In this document: positions 1 through 6,128 of the stretch, piece by piece
How positions within the stretch are numbered: position 1 is the stretch's first letter
Layout of the letters: each line of letters starts with the position of its first letter
Assembly: GCA_905198755.1 (NCBI GenBank)
Contig: CAJKDR010000060.1
Span: forward strand, 1 to 6,142
Origin: an uncultured Clostridiaceae bacterium
Lineage (GTDB): Bacteria; Bacillota; Clostridia; TANB77; CAG-508
Length of the DNA stretch: 6,142 bases
Direction of reading: 5' to 3'
Notes under the pieces: generated by a model
Seen by the model: only the letters and a program-made list of their open reading frames with translations
Told to the model about the DNA's origin: nothing
Database searches by the model: none
Position numbers and translations under genes: made by a program

Positions 1-164
1 GTGGAGATTCAACACCAAGTAAAGCAGACTATAATATTACAGACAGATTATATGAGTCGGCGGAATTAATGGGAATAAAACTTTTAGATCATGTTGTAAT
101 TGGGAAAGATAATTATGAAAGTGTCTTTTATAGAAAGGAAGAGAAAAATGAAATTAAATTTTAA
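1..164 (+). CDS. radC: RadC family JAB/MPN-domain protein, C-terminal fragment
   Basis: This is the 3' end of a gene cut by the left edge; the frame runs from position 3 and stops at TAA 162-164, leaving 53 visible residues. The fragment begins at Gly-Asp-Ser-Thr-Pro-Ser-Lys-Ala-Asp, which is the second half of the RadC metal-site signature (His-x-His-Pro-Ser-Gly-Asp...Ser-x-x-Asp). The Ser and Asp of the JAMM motif are therefore present, and the two His lie off the edge. The following segment (DRLYESAELMGIKLLDHVVIG, then a short Tyr/Phe-containing tail) is the typical RadC C-terminus. RadC proteins are predicted zinc-dependent MPN-fold proteins; the old DNA-repair role is not well supported and the biochemical function remains unclear. 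Its last 17 bp overlap the start of mreB, and radC immediately before mreBCD is a common clostridial order, so the two are probably co-transcribed. Confidence 0.9.
   Translation, partial: GDSTPSKADYNITDRLYESAELMGIKLLDHVVIGKDNYESVFYRKEEKNEIKF
136..141 (+). promoter_or_regulatory. Ribosome binding site that sets the mreB start
   Basis: AGGAAG lies inside the end of radC, 6 nt before the ATG at 148. The upstream in-frame ATGs (from position 100) have no comparable site and would place MreB deep inside radC, so this site decides the start. Confidence 0.75.
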
Positions 165-1197
165 TTTTAATTTTTTAAATTTATCATATAAAGATGTAGG
201 GATAGATTTAGGAACAGCAAACATATTAGTAACACTAAAAGGAAAAGGAATAATATTAAATGAACCATCAGTTGTAGCAATAGATAACGTAACAGGACAA
301 ATAGTAGCAACAGGAGTAGAAGCAAAAGAAATGTTAGGTAGAACACCGGAAAAAATAAGTGCAATTAGACCTATGAAAGATGGGGTTATAGCAGATTTTA
401 CCGCAACAAGATTATTGTTAAAAAATATAGTTAAAAAAGTATGTAAAAAGTATAATATTGTAAGACTAAGAGCGGTAGTAGGAGTTCCATCAGGAATAAC
501 AGAGGTAGAAGAAAGGGCAGTAGAAGAAGCAATATTACAAGCAGGAGCGAAAGAAGTTTACTTAATAGAAGAACCAGTTGCAGCTGCTATAGGAGCTAAT
601 ATGGGAATATCAGAGCCTAGTGGAAATATAATAGTAGATATAGGTGGAGGAACTACAGAGGTAGCGGTTATATCATTAGGAGGTATAGTTGTTAGTAACT
701 CAATAAGAATAGCTGGAGACGAAATAGATGAAGCAATTGTAAATTATATAAAAAAGGAATTAGATTTAGCAATTGGACAAACAACAGCAGAAGAAATAAA
801 AATGAAAATTGGTTGTGCTAAACCTTTAATGACAAAAGAAACAATGGAAATTAGAGGTAGAGACTTAAACACAGGATTACCTAGAAATATAGAAATAAAT
901 TCAGAGCAAATAGAAGAAGCAATGAAAGAACCAATTAATGATATTGTAGAAATTGTAAAAATGACATTAGAAAAAACACCACCAGAATTATCATCAGATG
1001 TTATGGAAAAAGGAATAATTTTAGCAGGTGGAGGAGCACTTATAAGAAATCTGGATAAATTGATAAGTGAAAAGACAGGTATACCAGTAATAATAGCAGA
1101 TAACCCTCTAAATTGTGTAGTAAAAGGATGCGAAAAAACATTAGATGATTTGGAAAAATTAAAAACAATACTTGCAAATTCTAGAAGAAATAAATAG
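148..1197 (+). CDS. mreB: Rod shape-determining actin homologue MreB
   Basis: This is a bacterial actin that polymerises on ATP along the inner membrane and organises the elongasome that builds side-wall peptidoglycan. With the start at 148 the protein is 349 aa, close to the usual 335-350. Actin-fold motifs appear in order: phosphate-1 loop GIDLGTAN (residues 18-25, Asp20), the RPMKDGVIADF block (74-84), the putative catalytic Glu in VPSGITEVEERA (Glu121), LIEEPVAAAIGA (139-150), phosphate-2 loop DIGGGTTEVAV (164-174), and the adenosine motif ILAGGGALIRNL (291-302). Upstream ATGs in frame at 100 and 115 would add 16 or 11 residues within radC; the start at 148 is preferred because of the AGGAAG site 6 nt upstream and the family length. 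The N-terminus before GIDLG is about 8 residues longer than I recall for Bacillus subtilis MreB and has alternating Asn/Phe. MreB rather than Mbl is inferred from linkage to mreCD. Confidence 0.97.
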   Translation: MKLNFNFNFLNLSYKDVGIDLGTANILVTLKGKGIILNEPSVVAIDNVTGQIVATGVEAKEMLGRTPEKISAIRPMKDGVIADFTATRLLLKNIVKKVCKKYNIVRLRAVVGVPSGITEVEERAVEEAILQAGAKEVYLIEEPVAAAIGANMGISEPSGNIIVDIGGGTTEVAVISLGGIVVSNSIRIAGDEIDEAIVNYIKKELDLAIGQTTAEEIKMKIGCAKPLMTKETMEIRGRDLNTGLPRNIEINSEQIEEAMKEPINDIVEIVKMTLEKTPPELSSDVMEKGIILAGGGALIRNLDKLISEKTGIPVIIADNPLNCVVKGCEKTLDDLEKLKTILANSRRNK

Positions 1198-1201
1198 GAG
1201 G
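1196..1201 (+). promoter_or_regulatory. Shine-Dalgarno site for the GTG start of mreC
   Basis: A full AGGAGG overlaps the last two bases of the mreB TAG stop and sits 6 nt before GTG 1208. It supports the non-ATG start and suggests close translational linkage of mreB and mreC. Confidence 0.85.
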
Positions 1202-1207
1202 AAATAA

Positions 1208-2017
1208 GTGAATAAAAAAAGAAATGATGCAATAGGAGTAATAATAACGATAATAGTCTTAATATTATTAGTATTTTTATCAAACTTGCAAATTGAGAAA
1301 ATTTCATATGTAGAAAACGCGTTTAGTAAAATTGTAATGCCAATACAAAGTGGATTTACATATATAAAAAATAAATTACAAGGTAACAATGAATATTTCT
1401 CAAGTCTAGAAACTACAAAAAAAGAAAATAGTGAACTAAAACAAAAAAATAATGAATTAGAAGAAAGATTAAGACAACTAGAAATGATAGAATCTGAAAA
1501 TAAAACTTTAAAGGAATATTTAAATTTATCTGAACTATATAAACAATATAAAACGGTTCCAGCATATATAATAAACAAAGACACAAGTAATTATTCAAAA
1601 GTATTTGTAATAAATGTAGGAAGTAAAAGTGGAATAGAGAAAAACATGACAGTAATAGCAGCAGAAGGATTAGTTGGACATGTTATATCTGTTACAGATG
1701 AAACGGCAAAAGTACAAACAATTATAGATTCTTCTAATATAGTTAGTGCAACCTTAGAAAATTCTAATGACAATGTAATATGCAGAGGACTATTAGAAAA
1801 CAGAAAACTAAAAGGTACATATGTATCTACAACAACAACATTATCACAAAGCGAAAAAGTATACACATCTGGAATGGGTGGAATATACCCTAAAGGGATA
1901 TATATAGGGACTATAAAAAATATATCAGAAACAAAAAATATAACAGACAGATATTTTGAATTAGAAACAGCTGTAGATTTTGACAATCTAGAAACAGTTT
2001 TAGTTATAAAACAATAA
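1208..2017 (+). CDS. mreC: Cell shape protein MreC
   Basis: This 269-aa single-pass membrane protein acts mainly outside the membrane, links MreB/MreD to PBP2, and in studied species activates PBP2. Visible order: a short basic N-terminus (MNKKRND), one transmembrane helix (about 8-26), a charged coiled coil (about 66-106, rich in Glu/Lys/Asn with Leu at heptad spacing), then two linked beta domains from about 117 to the end. Family signatures are DTSNYSKVFVINVGSKSGI (125-143), followed by GLVGHV (154-159), and TSGMGGIYPKGIYIGTI (220-236), which matches the usual T-S-G-x-G-G-x-x-P-x-G-x-x-I-G pattern. The start is GTG with a perfect ribosome binding site; no ATG lies nearby in frame. It follows mreB by 10 bp and precedes mreD by 14 bp, so it belongs to the same transcript. 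Its length and domain set look intact. Confidence 0.96.
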   Translation: MNKKRNDAIGVIITIIVLILLVFLSNLQIEKISYVENAFSKIVMPIQSGFTYIKNKLQGNNEYFSSLETTKKENSELKQKNNELEERLRQLEMIESENKTLKEYLNLSELYKQYKTVPAYIINKDTSNYSKVFVINVGSKSGIEKNMTVIAAEGLVGHVISVTDETAKVQTIIDSSNIVSATLENSNDNVICRGLLENRKLKGTYVSTTTTLSQSEKVYTSGMGGIYPKGIYIGTIKNISETKNITDRYFELETAVDFDNLETVLVIKQ

Positions 2018-2031
2018 AGAAAAGGAAGAAA

Positions 2032-2565
2032 ATGAAAAAAACAGTAACAACAATAATAATGATAATAACTTTTTTAATTGTATATTTTCTACAAGCAAAT
2101 TTATTTTCATGGTTTAATTTAGCCGGTATAAAACCTAATTTGTTTGTAGTATTAGTACTAATCATAGGATTATTTGCTGGTGAAAGTAGAGGAGTAATGC
2201 TTGGGATATTATTCGGAATATCTTTAGACTTTTTTATTGGGAAGAGTATAGGAATATCAGGAATAATGTTAGGAATAGTTGGCTTTTTAGGAGGTTTCTT
2301 AGATAAAAATTTCTCTAAAGATAGCAGATTTACAATGATTATAATGATAATTATATCAACATGTTTATATGAAGTTGGAAGCTATTTGTTTAATTATTTC
2401 ATAAATAATGCAACAATAGGAATAGGTACATTTATAAAGATATTAATAGTAGAAAACATTTTTAATGTTTTTGTTACAATCATTTTATATCCACTAATAG
2501 TTAAATTAGGCTATAAGTTAGAAAAAATATTTAAAGAAAATAAAATACTAACAAGATATTTTTAA
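2032..2565 (+). CDS. mreD: Rod shape-determining membrane protein MreD
   Basis: This is a 177-aa integral membrane protein of the elongasome that associates with MreC and helps to control PBP2/RodA activity. It consists almost wholly of hydrophobic segments; I see five to six likely helices (about 5-22, 36-50, 54-70, 73-90, 101-121 and 134-158), followed by a basic cytoplasmic tail. The most conserved MreD region is clear: Lys-Pro-Asn-Leu at 34-37 leading into a helix, then Arg53-Gly54, Gly58 and the LDFF-G-S-G segment (65-75). AGGAAG at 2023-2028 precedes the ATG by only 3 nt, a little tight but usable. The gene lies 14 bp after mreC and 14 bp before the PBP2 gene. Sequence identity in MreD is always low, so gene order carries part of the assignment. 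Confidence 0.93.
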   Translation: MKKTVTTIIMIITFLIVYFLQANLFSWFNLAGIKPNLFVVLVLIIGLFAGESRGVMLGILFGISLDFFIGKSIGISGIMLGIVGFLGGFLDKNFSKDSRFTMIIMIIISTCLYEVGSYLFNYFINNATIGIGTFIKILIVENIFNVFVTIILYPLIVKLGYKLEKIFKENKILTRYF

Positions 2566-2567
2566 AG

Positions 2568-2573
2568 AAAGGG
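2568..2573 (+). promoter_or_regulatory. Ribosome binding site for the TTG start of PBP2
   Basis: AAAGGG lies 6 nt before TTG 2580-2582. It is a weaker match than the mreC site. Together with the rare start codon it suggests modest translation of the transpeptidase. Confidence 0.6.
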
Positions 2574-2579
2574 AAAAAC

Positions 2580-4679
2580 TTGAAAGATAATAGGATAAAA
2601 GCAAATTTCAAATTAAGATATAATGTATTAATCGTGCTAGTATATGTTATGGGAGCAATTCTATTAGGACGATTGTTTTTCTTGCAAATAATAAAAGGAA
2701 AAGAATATAGAGAAACATCTAACACAAGATTGACAAGAGAAAGTACAATAGAGGCAGCAAGGGGGTCTATATTAGACAGAAATGGAAAAACGTTGGCGAC
2801 TACAAAAACTGGATACAGTATAGAATTATATAAAACCAAAATAGATAATCAAACATTAAATGATACAATATTAAAAATGGTCAAAGTACTAGAACAAAAT
2901 GATGATACTTATGTTAATAATTTTCCAATAACTAGTGATTACAAATATACAATGACATCAGATGAAGAAATAGCAAAATGGAAAGAACAATATAAAATAT
3001 CAGAAAAAGCATCTGCCAAAGATTGTGTATATAGATTTAGAGATAAATATGAAATATCTAATACAGATATGAAAGATGTTTTAAAGATAATCGCAATAAG
3101 ATATGAAATATCAACAAAAGGATATAGTTCAACTAAATCAATAAAAATAGCAGAAAATATAAGTAAAACTAGTGCAATACAATTTAATGAACAAAATGCT
3201 GATTTCCCAGGTATAAATGTAACAACACAATCAATAAGAACATATACTAGTGGCAGTTTGGCATCACATATTATAGGATATATAGGAAAAATTCAAGAAA
3301 GTGAACTAGAAAAAAAATTAGATGAAGGATATGAATCTAATGATTATCTAGGAAGAACAGGCGTTGAGTACACACTAGAAAAATACCTAAGAGGTAAAAA
3401 TGGTGTAAAACAATTAGATATGTCTGTTGACGGAACAATAGAAGATGAATATATAGAAACAGAAGCTGTTGCAGGTGATGATGTAACATTAACGATAGAT
3501 TCTGAATTACAAGGAAAAACAGAAGAAATAATAAGTGATGCAGTAGCATCATTGAAAAAGAAAAAGAAGAAATCAACATTTGGAGCAGCAGTTGTAATGA
3601 ATGTGAAATCAGGAGAAGTGTTAGCAATGGCTAGTTATCCTAACTATAAACCGGAAATATTTGTAGGCGGGATAAATCAAAAAGATTGGAATGAACTAAA
3701 AAGTAATAATGCATTATATGATAGAGCATCATCAGGAGCATATGCACCAGGATCTACATTCAAAATGGTTACAGCAACTGCAGCCCTAGAAGAAAATAAG
3801 GTTTCACAAACAGAAACTGTAAATGATAGAGGGGTATATCCATATGCTCACAATCCAGTTTGTTGGTATTATACAGAATATCATAGAGGTCATGGAAATG
3901 TGAATATAAAACAAGCATTACAAAAATCTTGTAACTATTTCTTCTATGAAATGGGAAGGAGATTAGGAATTGATACTTTAGATAAATATGCACAATTTTA
4001 TGGATTAGGGCAAAAAACAGGAATAGAACTTTCAAGTGAAACAGCAGGAACATTAGCAAGCAAGGAAGTAGCAGCACAAAGAAAAAAAACATGGTATCTA
4101 TCAGATACATTATCAGCAGCAATAGGACAAAGTTATAATAGCTTTTCACCATTACAAATGGCTAGATATGTTAGTATGGTAGCAAATGGAGGGAATTTTG
4201 TAAATGCTACAGTTGTAAAAAATATAAAAGATGCAGATGGAAACGAAATACCAAAAGACGAAATTAGAAAATCTGTAAATGAATTATTAGGACAAAACAC
4301 AGATTCAATAAGTGATTTAAAAGTATCACAAGAAACATTAGATACAGTAAGAGCGGGAATGAGACTAGTAACATCACCTGGAGGAACAGCATATTCAGCA
4401 TTTAGTAGTTTTGGAAAATCGGTAGCAGGAAAAACAGGATCTGCACAAGCAAAAGCAACATCAGATGGATCAGACATAGCAAATGGATGGTTTGTAGGAT
4501 TTACACCATATAAAGATCCAGAAGTAGCAGTTGTTGTAATATTAGAAGATGGTGCAAAAGACTCATTTGCAGCAAAAACAGCAAGAAAAATATTAGAAGC
4601 TTACTATAATATTGATACAAACGATAATTCAGAAAAAGAAAATACAAAAGCGAGTTCATATACAGAAACTCAAAGATAG
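2580..4679 (+). CDS. mrdA: Class B penicillin-binding protein, PBP2 type (elongasome transpeptidase)
   Basis: This D,D-transpeptidase cross-links peptide stems of new side-wall peptidoglycan, anchored in the membrane with its catalytic domain outside, and normally partners RodA. It is 699 aa, somewhat longer than E. coli PBP2 (633). Visible order: a basic N-terminus, one transmembrane helix (about 15-37), the N-terminal pedestal with RGSILDRNGK (61-70), an extra charged insertion (about 100-190), the LGRTGVE block (257-263), and the transpeptidase domain (about 330-675). Catalytic motifs are complete: SxxK as Ser392-Thr-Phe-Lys395, SxN as Ser450-Cys-Asn452, and KTG as Lys618-Thr-Gly620 followed by Ser621. 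Asp416, Cys428, His438 and Cys451 may bind zinc (see findings). A run of six Lys (about 326-331) precedes the domain. The start is TTG. SpoVD/FtsI-type paralogues are alternatives, but no PASTA domain is present and the mreBCD context favours PBP2. Confidence 0.94.
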   Translation: MKDNRIKANFKLRYNVLIVLVYVMGAILLGRLFFLQIIKGKEYRETSNTRLTRESTIEAARGSILDRNGKTLATTKTGYSIELYKTKIDNQTLNDTILKMVKVLEQNDDTYVNNFPITSDYKYTMTSDEEIAKWKEQYKISEKASAKDCVYRFRDKYEISNTDMKDVLKIIAIRYEISTKGYSSTKSIKIAENISKTSAIQFNEQNADFPGINVTTQSIRTYTSGSLASHIIGYIGKIQESELEKKLDEGYESNDYLGRTGVEYTLEKYLRGKNGVKQLDMSVDGTIEDEYIETEAVAGDDVTLTIDSELQGKTEEIISDAVASLKKKKKKSTFGAAVVMNVKSGEVLAMASYPNYKPEIFVGGINQKDWNELKSNNALYDRASSGAYAPGSTFKMVTATAALEENKVSQTETVNDRGVYPYAHNPVCWYYTEYHRGHGNVNIKQALQKSCNYFFYEMGRRLGIDTLDKYAQFYGLGQKTGIELSSETAGTLASKEVAAQRKKTWYLSDTLSAAIGQSYNSFSPLQMARYVSMVANGGNFVNATVVKNIKDADGNEIPKDEIRKSVNELLGQNTDSISDLKVSQETLDTVRAGMRLVTSPGGTAYSAFSSFGKSVAGKTGSAQAKATSDGSDIANGWFVGFTPYKDPEVAVVVILEDGAKDSFAAKTARKILEAYYNIDTNDNSEKENTKASSYTETQR

Positions 4680-4709
4680 TATAAATATAGTAAAAAGGAA
4701 GTAAAAAAA

Positions 4710-5339
4710 ATGAGAAGTTGTGTAAAGATAAATGGAGAAAAAAATAAAATCTTAATAAAGTTAAATGAAGAGGCTACACAAGAAGAACTTGTAGAAAGTT
4801 TAAAAAAGAAATTAGCACAATTAAAAAAGCTATATAAAGAATCAAATATGCCAATATTTATAACAGGAAAAATACTAAAAAATTCAGAAATGTTAGAAAT
4901 AAGAAATTTAATAAATTCAAAAATAGATGTAAAAGTAGATTTTGATAGTCCAAAAACATTGGGACTACATGGAATAAAAAAATCATTTAATAAAGACATA
5001 GAGACATCTGAAACAAAGTTCTTTAAAGGTTCTGTACGTTCAGGACAAAGAATAGAATATGAAGGAAGTATAGTCGTTTTAGGAGACGTAAATGGTGGAG
5101 CAGAAATAATAGCAGGAGATAATGTTGTAATAGTTGGAGTATTAAGAGGACTAGCACATGCGGGAGCCAAGGGAAATAAAAAAGCAATAATAGCAGCAGC
5201 ATCAATAGAATGTAAACAAATAAGAATAGCAAACATAATAAAAGAGATGGAAGATGAATATGATGAAGAAGGGAATTTAATAATTCCAACAAGAAAAACA
5301 TATGCATCTGTTGAAGAAGAAAAAATAGTATTAGAATAA
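4710..5339 (+). CDS. minC: Septum site-determining protein MinC
   Basis: MinC inhibits FtsZ polymerisation away from midcell and is normally brought to the membrane by MinD. The product is 209 aa, in the usual range. The N-terminal domain (about 1-95) is Lys/Glu-rich with alternating strands and a helix (about 23-44), as expected for the FtsZ-inhibiting domain. The C-terminal domain is the clear signature: GSVRSGQ (107-113) with the conserved Arg-Ser-Gly-Gln MinD-contact motif, EGSIVVLGDVNGGAEIIAGD (118-137), then GVLRGLAHAGAKGN (143-156), which form the repeating beta-helix. An acidic linker (180-188) and a final strand (KIVLE) close the protein. AGGAAG at 4696-4701, 8 nt before the ATG, supports the start. 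It lies 30 bp after the PBP2 gene in the same operon. No minD or minE follows; two minus-strand genes begin their 3' ends 2 bp beyond its stop. Confidence 0.95.
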   Translation: MRSCVKINGEKNKILIKLNEEATQEELVESLKKKLAQLKKLYKESNMPIFITGKILKNSEMLEIRNLINSKIDVKVDFDSPKTLGLHGIKKSFNKDIETSETKFFKGSVRSGQRIEYEGSIVVLGDVNGGAEIIAGDNVVIVGVLRGLAHAGAKGNKKAIIAAASIECKQIRIANIIKEMEDEYDEEGNLIIPTRKTYASVEEEKIVLE

Positions 5340-5341
5340 TA

Positions 5342-5689
5342 TTAACTTAATAATAATAAAATTAAAGTTATGAATAATCCAAAATCTTTTACACCTTCAG
5401 AGTATAAAAAGTAAATAAGAAGGATTAATAAAATGTCATCAAAATGCAGTCTAATTCCTAATATATCAATATATTCGGAATTAGATTTTTTGTTATCATT
5501 AGTTCTTTTATTAGAAGAAGAATCTTCATTATTATAATTATGATCTTCTGAAGAGTTGGAAGTTGATTGATTTAAATATGTATTATTCCTAGCTAAATTA
5601 TTATAATGATTTGCAACAGGACTTTGGTTAAAATACCTATAATAGTTTTTATTAAACGGATAACCAATGTAAGGATAGTTATACATCAT
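5342..5689 (-). CDS. Small protein of unknown function with a C-terminal membrane hairpin
   Basis: The 115-aa product has no function I recognise. Three parts are visible. The N-terminus (1-23) is Tyr/Asn/Pro-rich (MMYNYPYIGYPF...), of the kind seen in some spore-coat or surface proteins. The middle (24-72) is low-complexity and polar, rich in Asn, Ser, Asp and Lys. The C-terminus (73-115) looks conserved: YIDILGIRLHFDDILLI, then two short hydrophobic segments (about 84-96 and 103-114) joined by YSEGVKD, giving a likely membrane hairpin that ends at the last residue. I have the impression of similar tails in clostridial hypothetical proteins, but this needs a search. Its ATG (5689-5687) overlaps the TGA of the upstream minus-strand gene as ATGA, so translation is probably coupled; a second ATG follows immediately. 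A weak GAGGGTGG lies about 11 nt upstream. The gene is convergent with minC, with a 2-bp gap. Confidence 0.8.
   Translation of the reverse strand: MMYNYPYIGYPFNKNYYRYFNQSPVANHYNNLARNNTYLNQSTSNSSEDHNYNNEDSSSNKRTNDNKKSNSEYIDILGIRLHFDDILLILLIYFLYSEGVKDFGLFITLILLLLS
5451..5491 (+). terminator. Intrinsic terminator for the mreB-minC operon, inside the convergent gene
   Basis: The left arm at 5451-5465 (CTAATTCCTAATATA) and right arm at 5470-5484 (TATATTCGGAATTAG) pair at 14 of 15 positions, with one T/C mismatch (5459 against 5476) and a 4-base loop, TCAA. The plus strand then reads A followed by six T (5486-5491), the expected U-tract. The minus strand has no T-run directly after the hairpin, so it points toward the operon. 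It lies about 110 bp past the minC stop. The stem is AT-rich, so its strength is uncertain. Confidence 0.65.
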
Positions 5690-6114
5690 TTACTATTAAC
5701 ACCACCCTCAGAATTAAAAGCCTCTAAAACCTTACTAATATTCAAAAATTGCATATATTGGTCTAATCTCTCTTTTCTATTATCATTTAAATAAGGTTTT
5801 AAAGATTGAAGTAAATTTGATCTAGGATCATTTCTAGAAGAATTCATTTTATCCATTATATTCTTTATTTTCATCATAGTATTAATATCAAAATTAAAGT
5901 TATTGCTATTATTAGAGTCATCATTAATATTAGTATTATCTTCTTGAGAAGAATTTTGGAAATTATTAATAAACTCTTTTAGATTATCCATATTAAACTG
6001 ATTAGAGTTTGAAGATACATCATCATTAGTATATTTGCTATTCTCATCTGTATTGGAAGAATTAATCATACTAGATAATTTTTGCATAATATCAGACATA
6101 TCTTCATTACTCAT
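5686..6114 (-). CDS. Asn/Ser/Asp-rich protein of unknown function with a C-terminal helical segment
   Basis: The 142-aa product is soluble by appearance, with no signal peptide or membrane segment. Residues 1-19 (MSNEDMSDIMQKLSSMINS) could form a short amphipathic helix. Residues 20-75 are low-complexity, rich in Asn, Ser and Asp, with one helix-like patch (41-53). Residues 76-134 look ordered: INTMMKIKNIMDKM (77-90), then DPRSNLLQSLKPYLNDNRK (96-114) and ERLDQYMQFLNISKVLEAF (115-133), a Leu/Lys pattern typical of a small helical bundle. I do not recognise a named family; the C-terminal pattern resembles clostridial hypothetical proteins, which is only an impression. The start is well supported by AGGAGGGG with a 6-nt spacer. 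The TGA stop overlaps the next gene's start by 4 bp (ATGA). The promoter must lie beyond the right edge or belong to an upstream gene. Confidence 0.82.
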   Translation of the reverse strand: MSNEDMSDIMQKLSSMINSSNTDENSKYTNDDVSSNSNQFNMDNLKEFINNFQNSSQEDNTNINDDSNNSNNFNFDINTMMKIKNIMDKMNSSRNDPRSNLLQSLKPYLNDNRKERLDQYMQFLNISKVLEAFNSEGGVNSK

Positions 6115-6120
6115 AATAGT

Positions 6121-6128
6121 CCCCTCCT
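6121..6128 (-). promoter_or_regulatory. Strong ribosome binding site for the 142-aa minus-strand gene
   Basis: Read on the minus strand this is AGGAGGGG, 6 nt before the ATG at 6114-6112. It is among the best Shine-Dalgarno matches in the window and is the main evidence that this low-complexity reading frame is a real gene. Confidence 0.85.

Noticed and set aside
100..147. Longer MreB starting at position 100
   Set aside because: It would overlap radC by 65 bp, lacks a ribosome binding site, and adds 16 residues not expected in MreB; the ATG at 148 has AGGAAG 6 nt upstream.
744..1307. Long minus-strand open frames opposite mreB, mreC and PBP2
   Set aside because: They are Leu/Phe/Ser-rich antisense shadows of AT-rich coding sequence, without ribosome sites or family features.
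3555..3572. A-rich lysine run in the PBP2 gene as a programmed frameshift site
   Set aside because: The run is broken by G bases (AAA/AAG mix), the frame is intact on both sides, and no shifted product or stimulatory structure is evident.
5281..5300. Inverted repeat GGAATT...AATTCC near the 3' end of minC, a candidate minus-strand terminator
   Set aside because: The stem is only 6 bp and AT-rich, and no T-tract follows it on either strand; this is expected by chance in such sequence.
5343..5371. Weak inverted repeat TAACTT...AAGTTA just past the minC stop
   Set aside because: Six AT pairs with a long AT-only loop and no adjacent T-run; much weaker than the hairpin at 5451-5484.
5606..5794. 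Plus-strand 62-aa open frame across the junction of the two minus-strand genes
   Set aside because: No ribosome binding site or recognisable protein features; it lies opposite two better supported genes.
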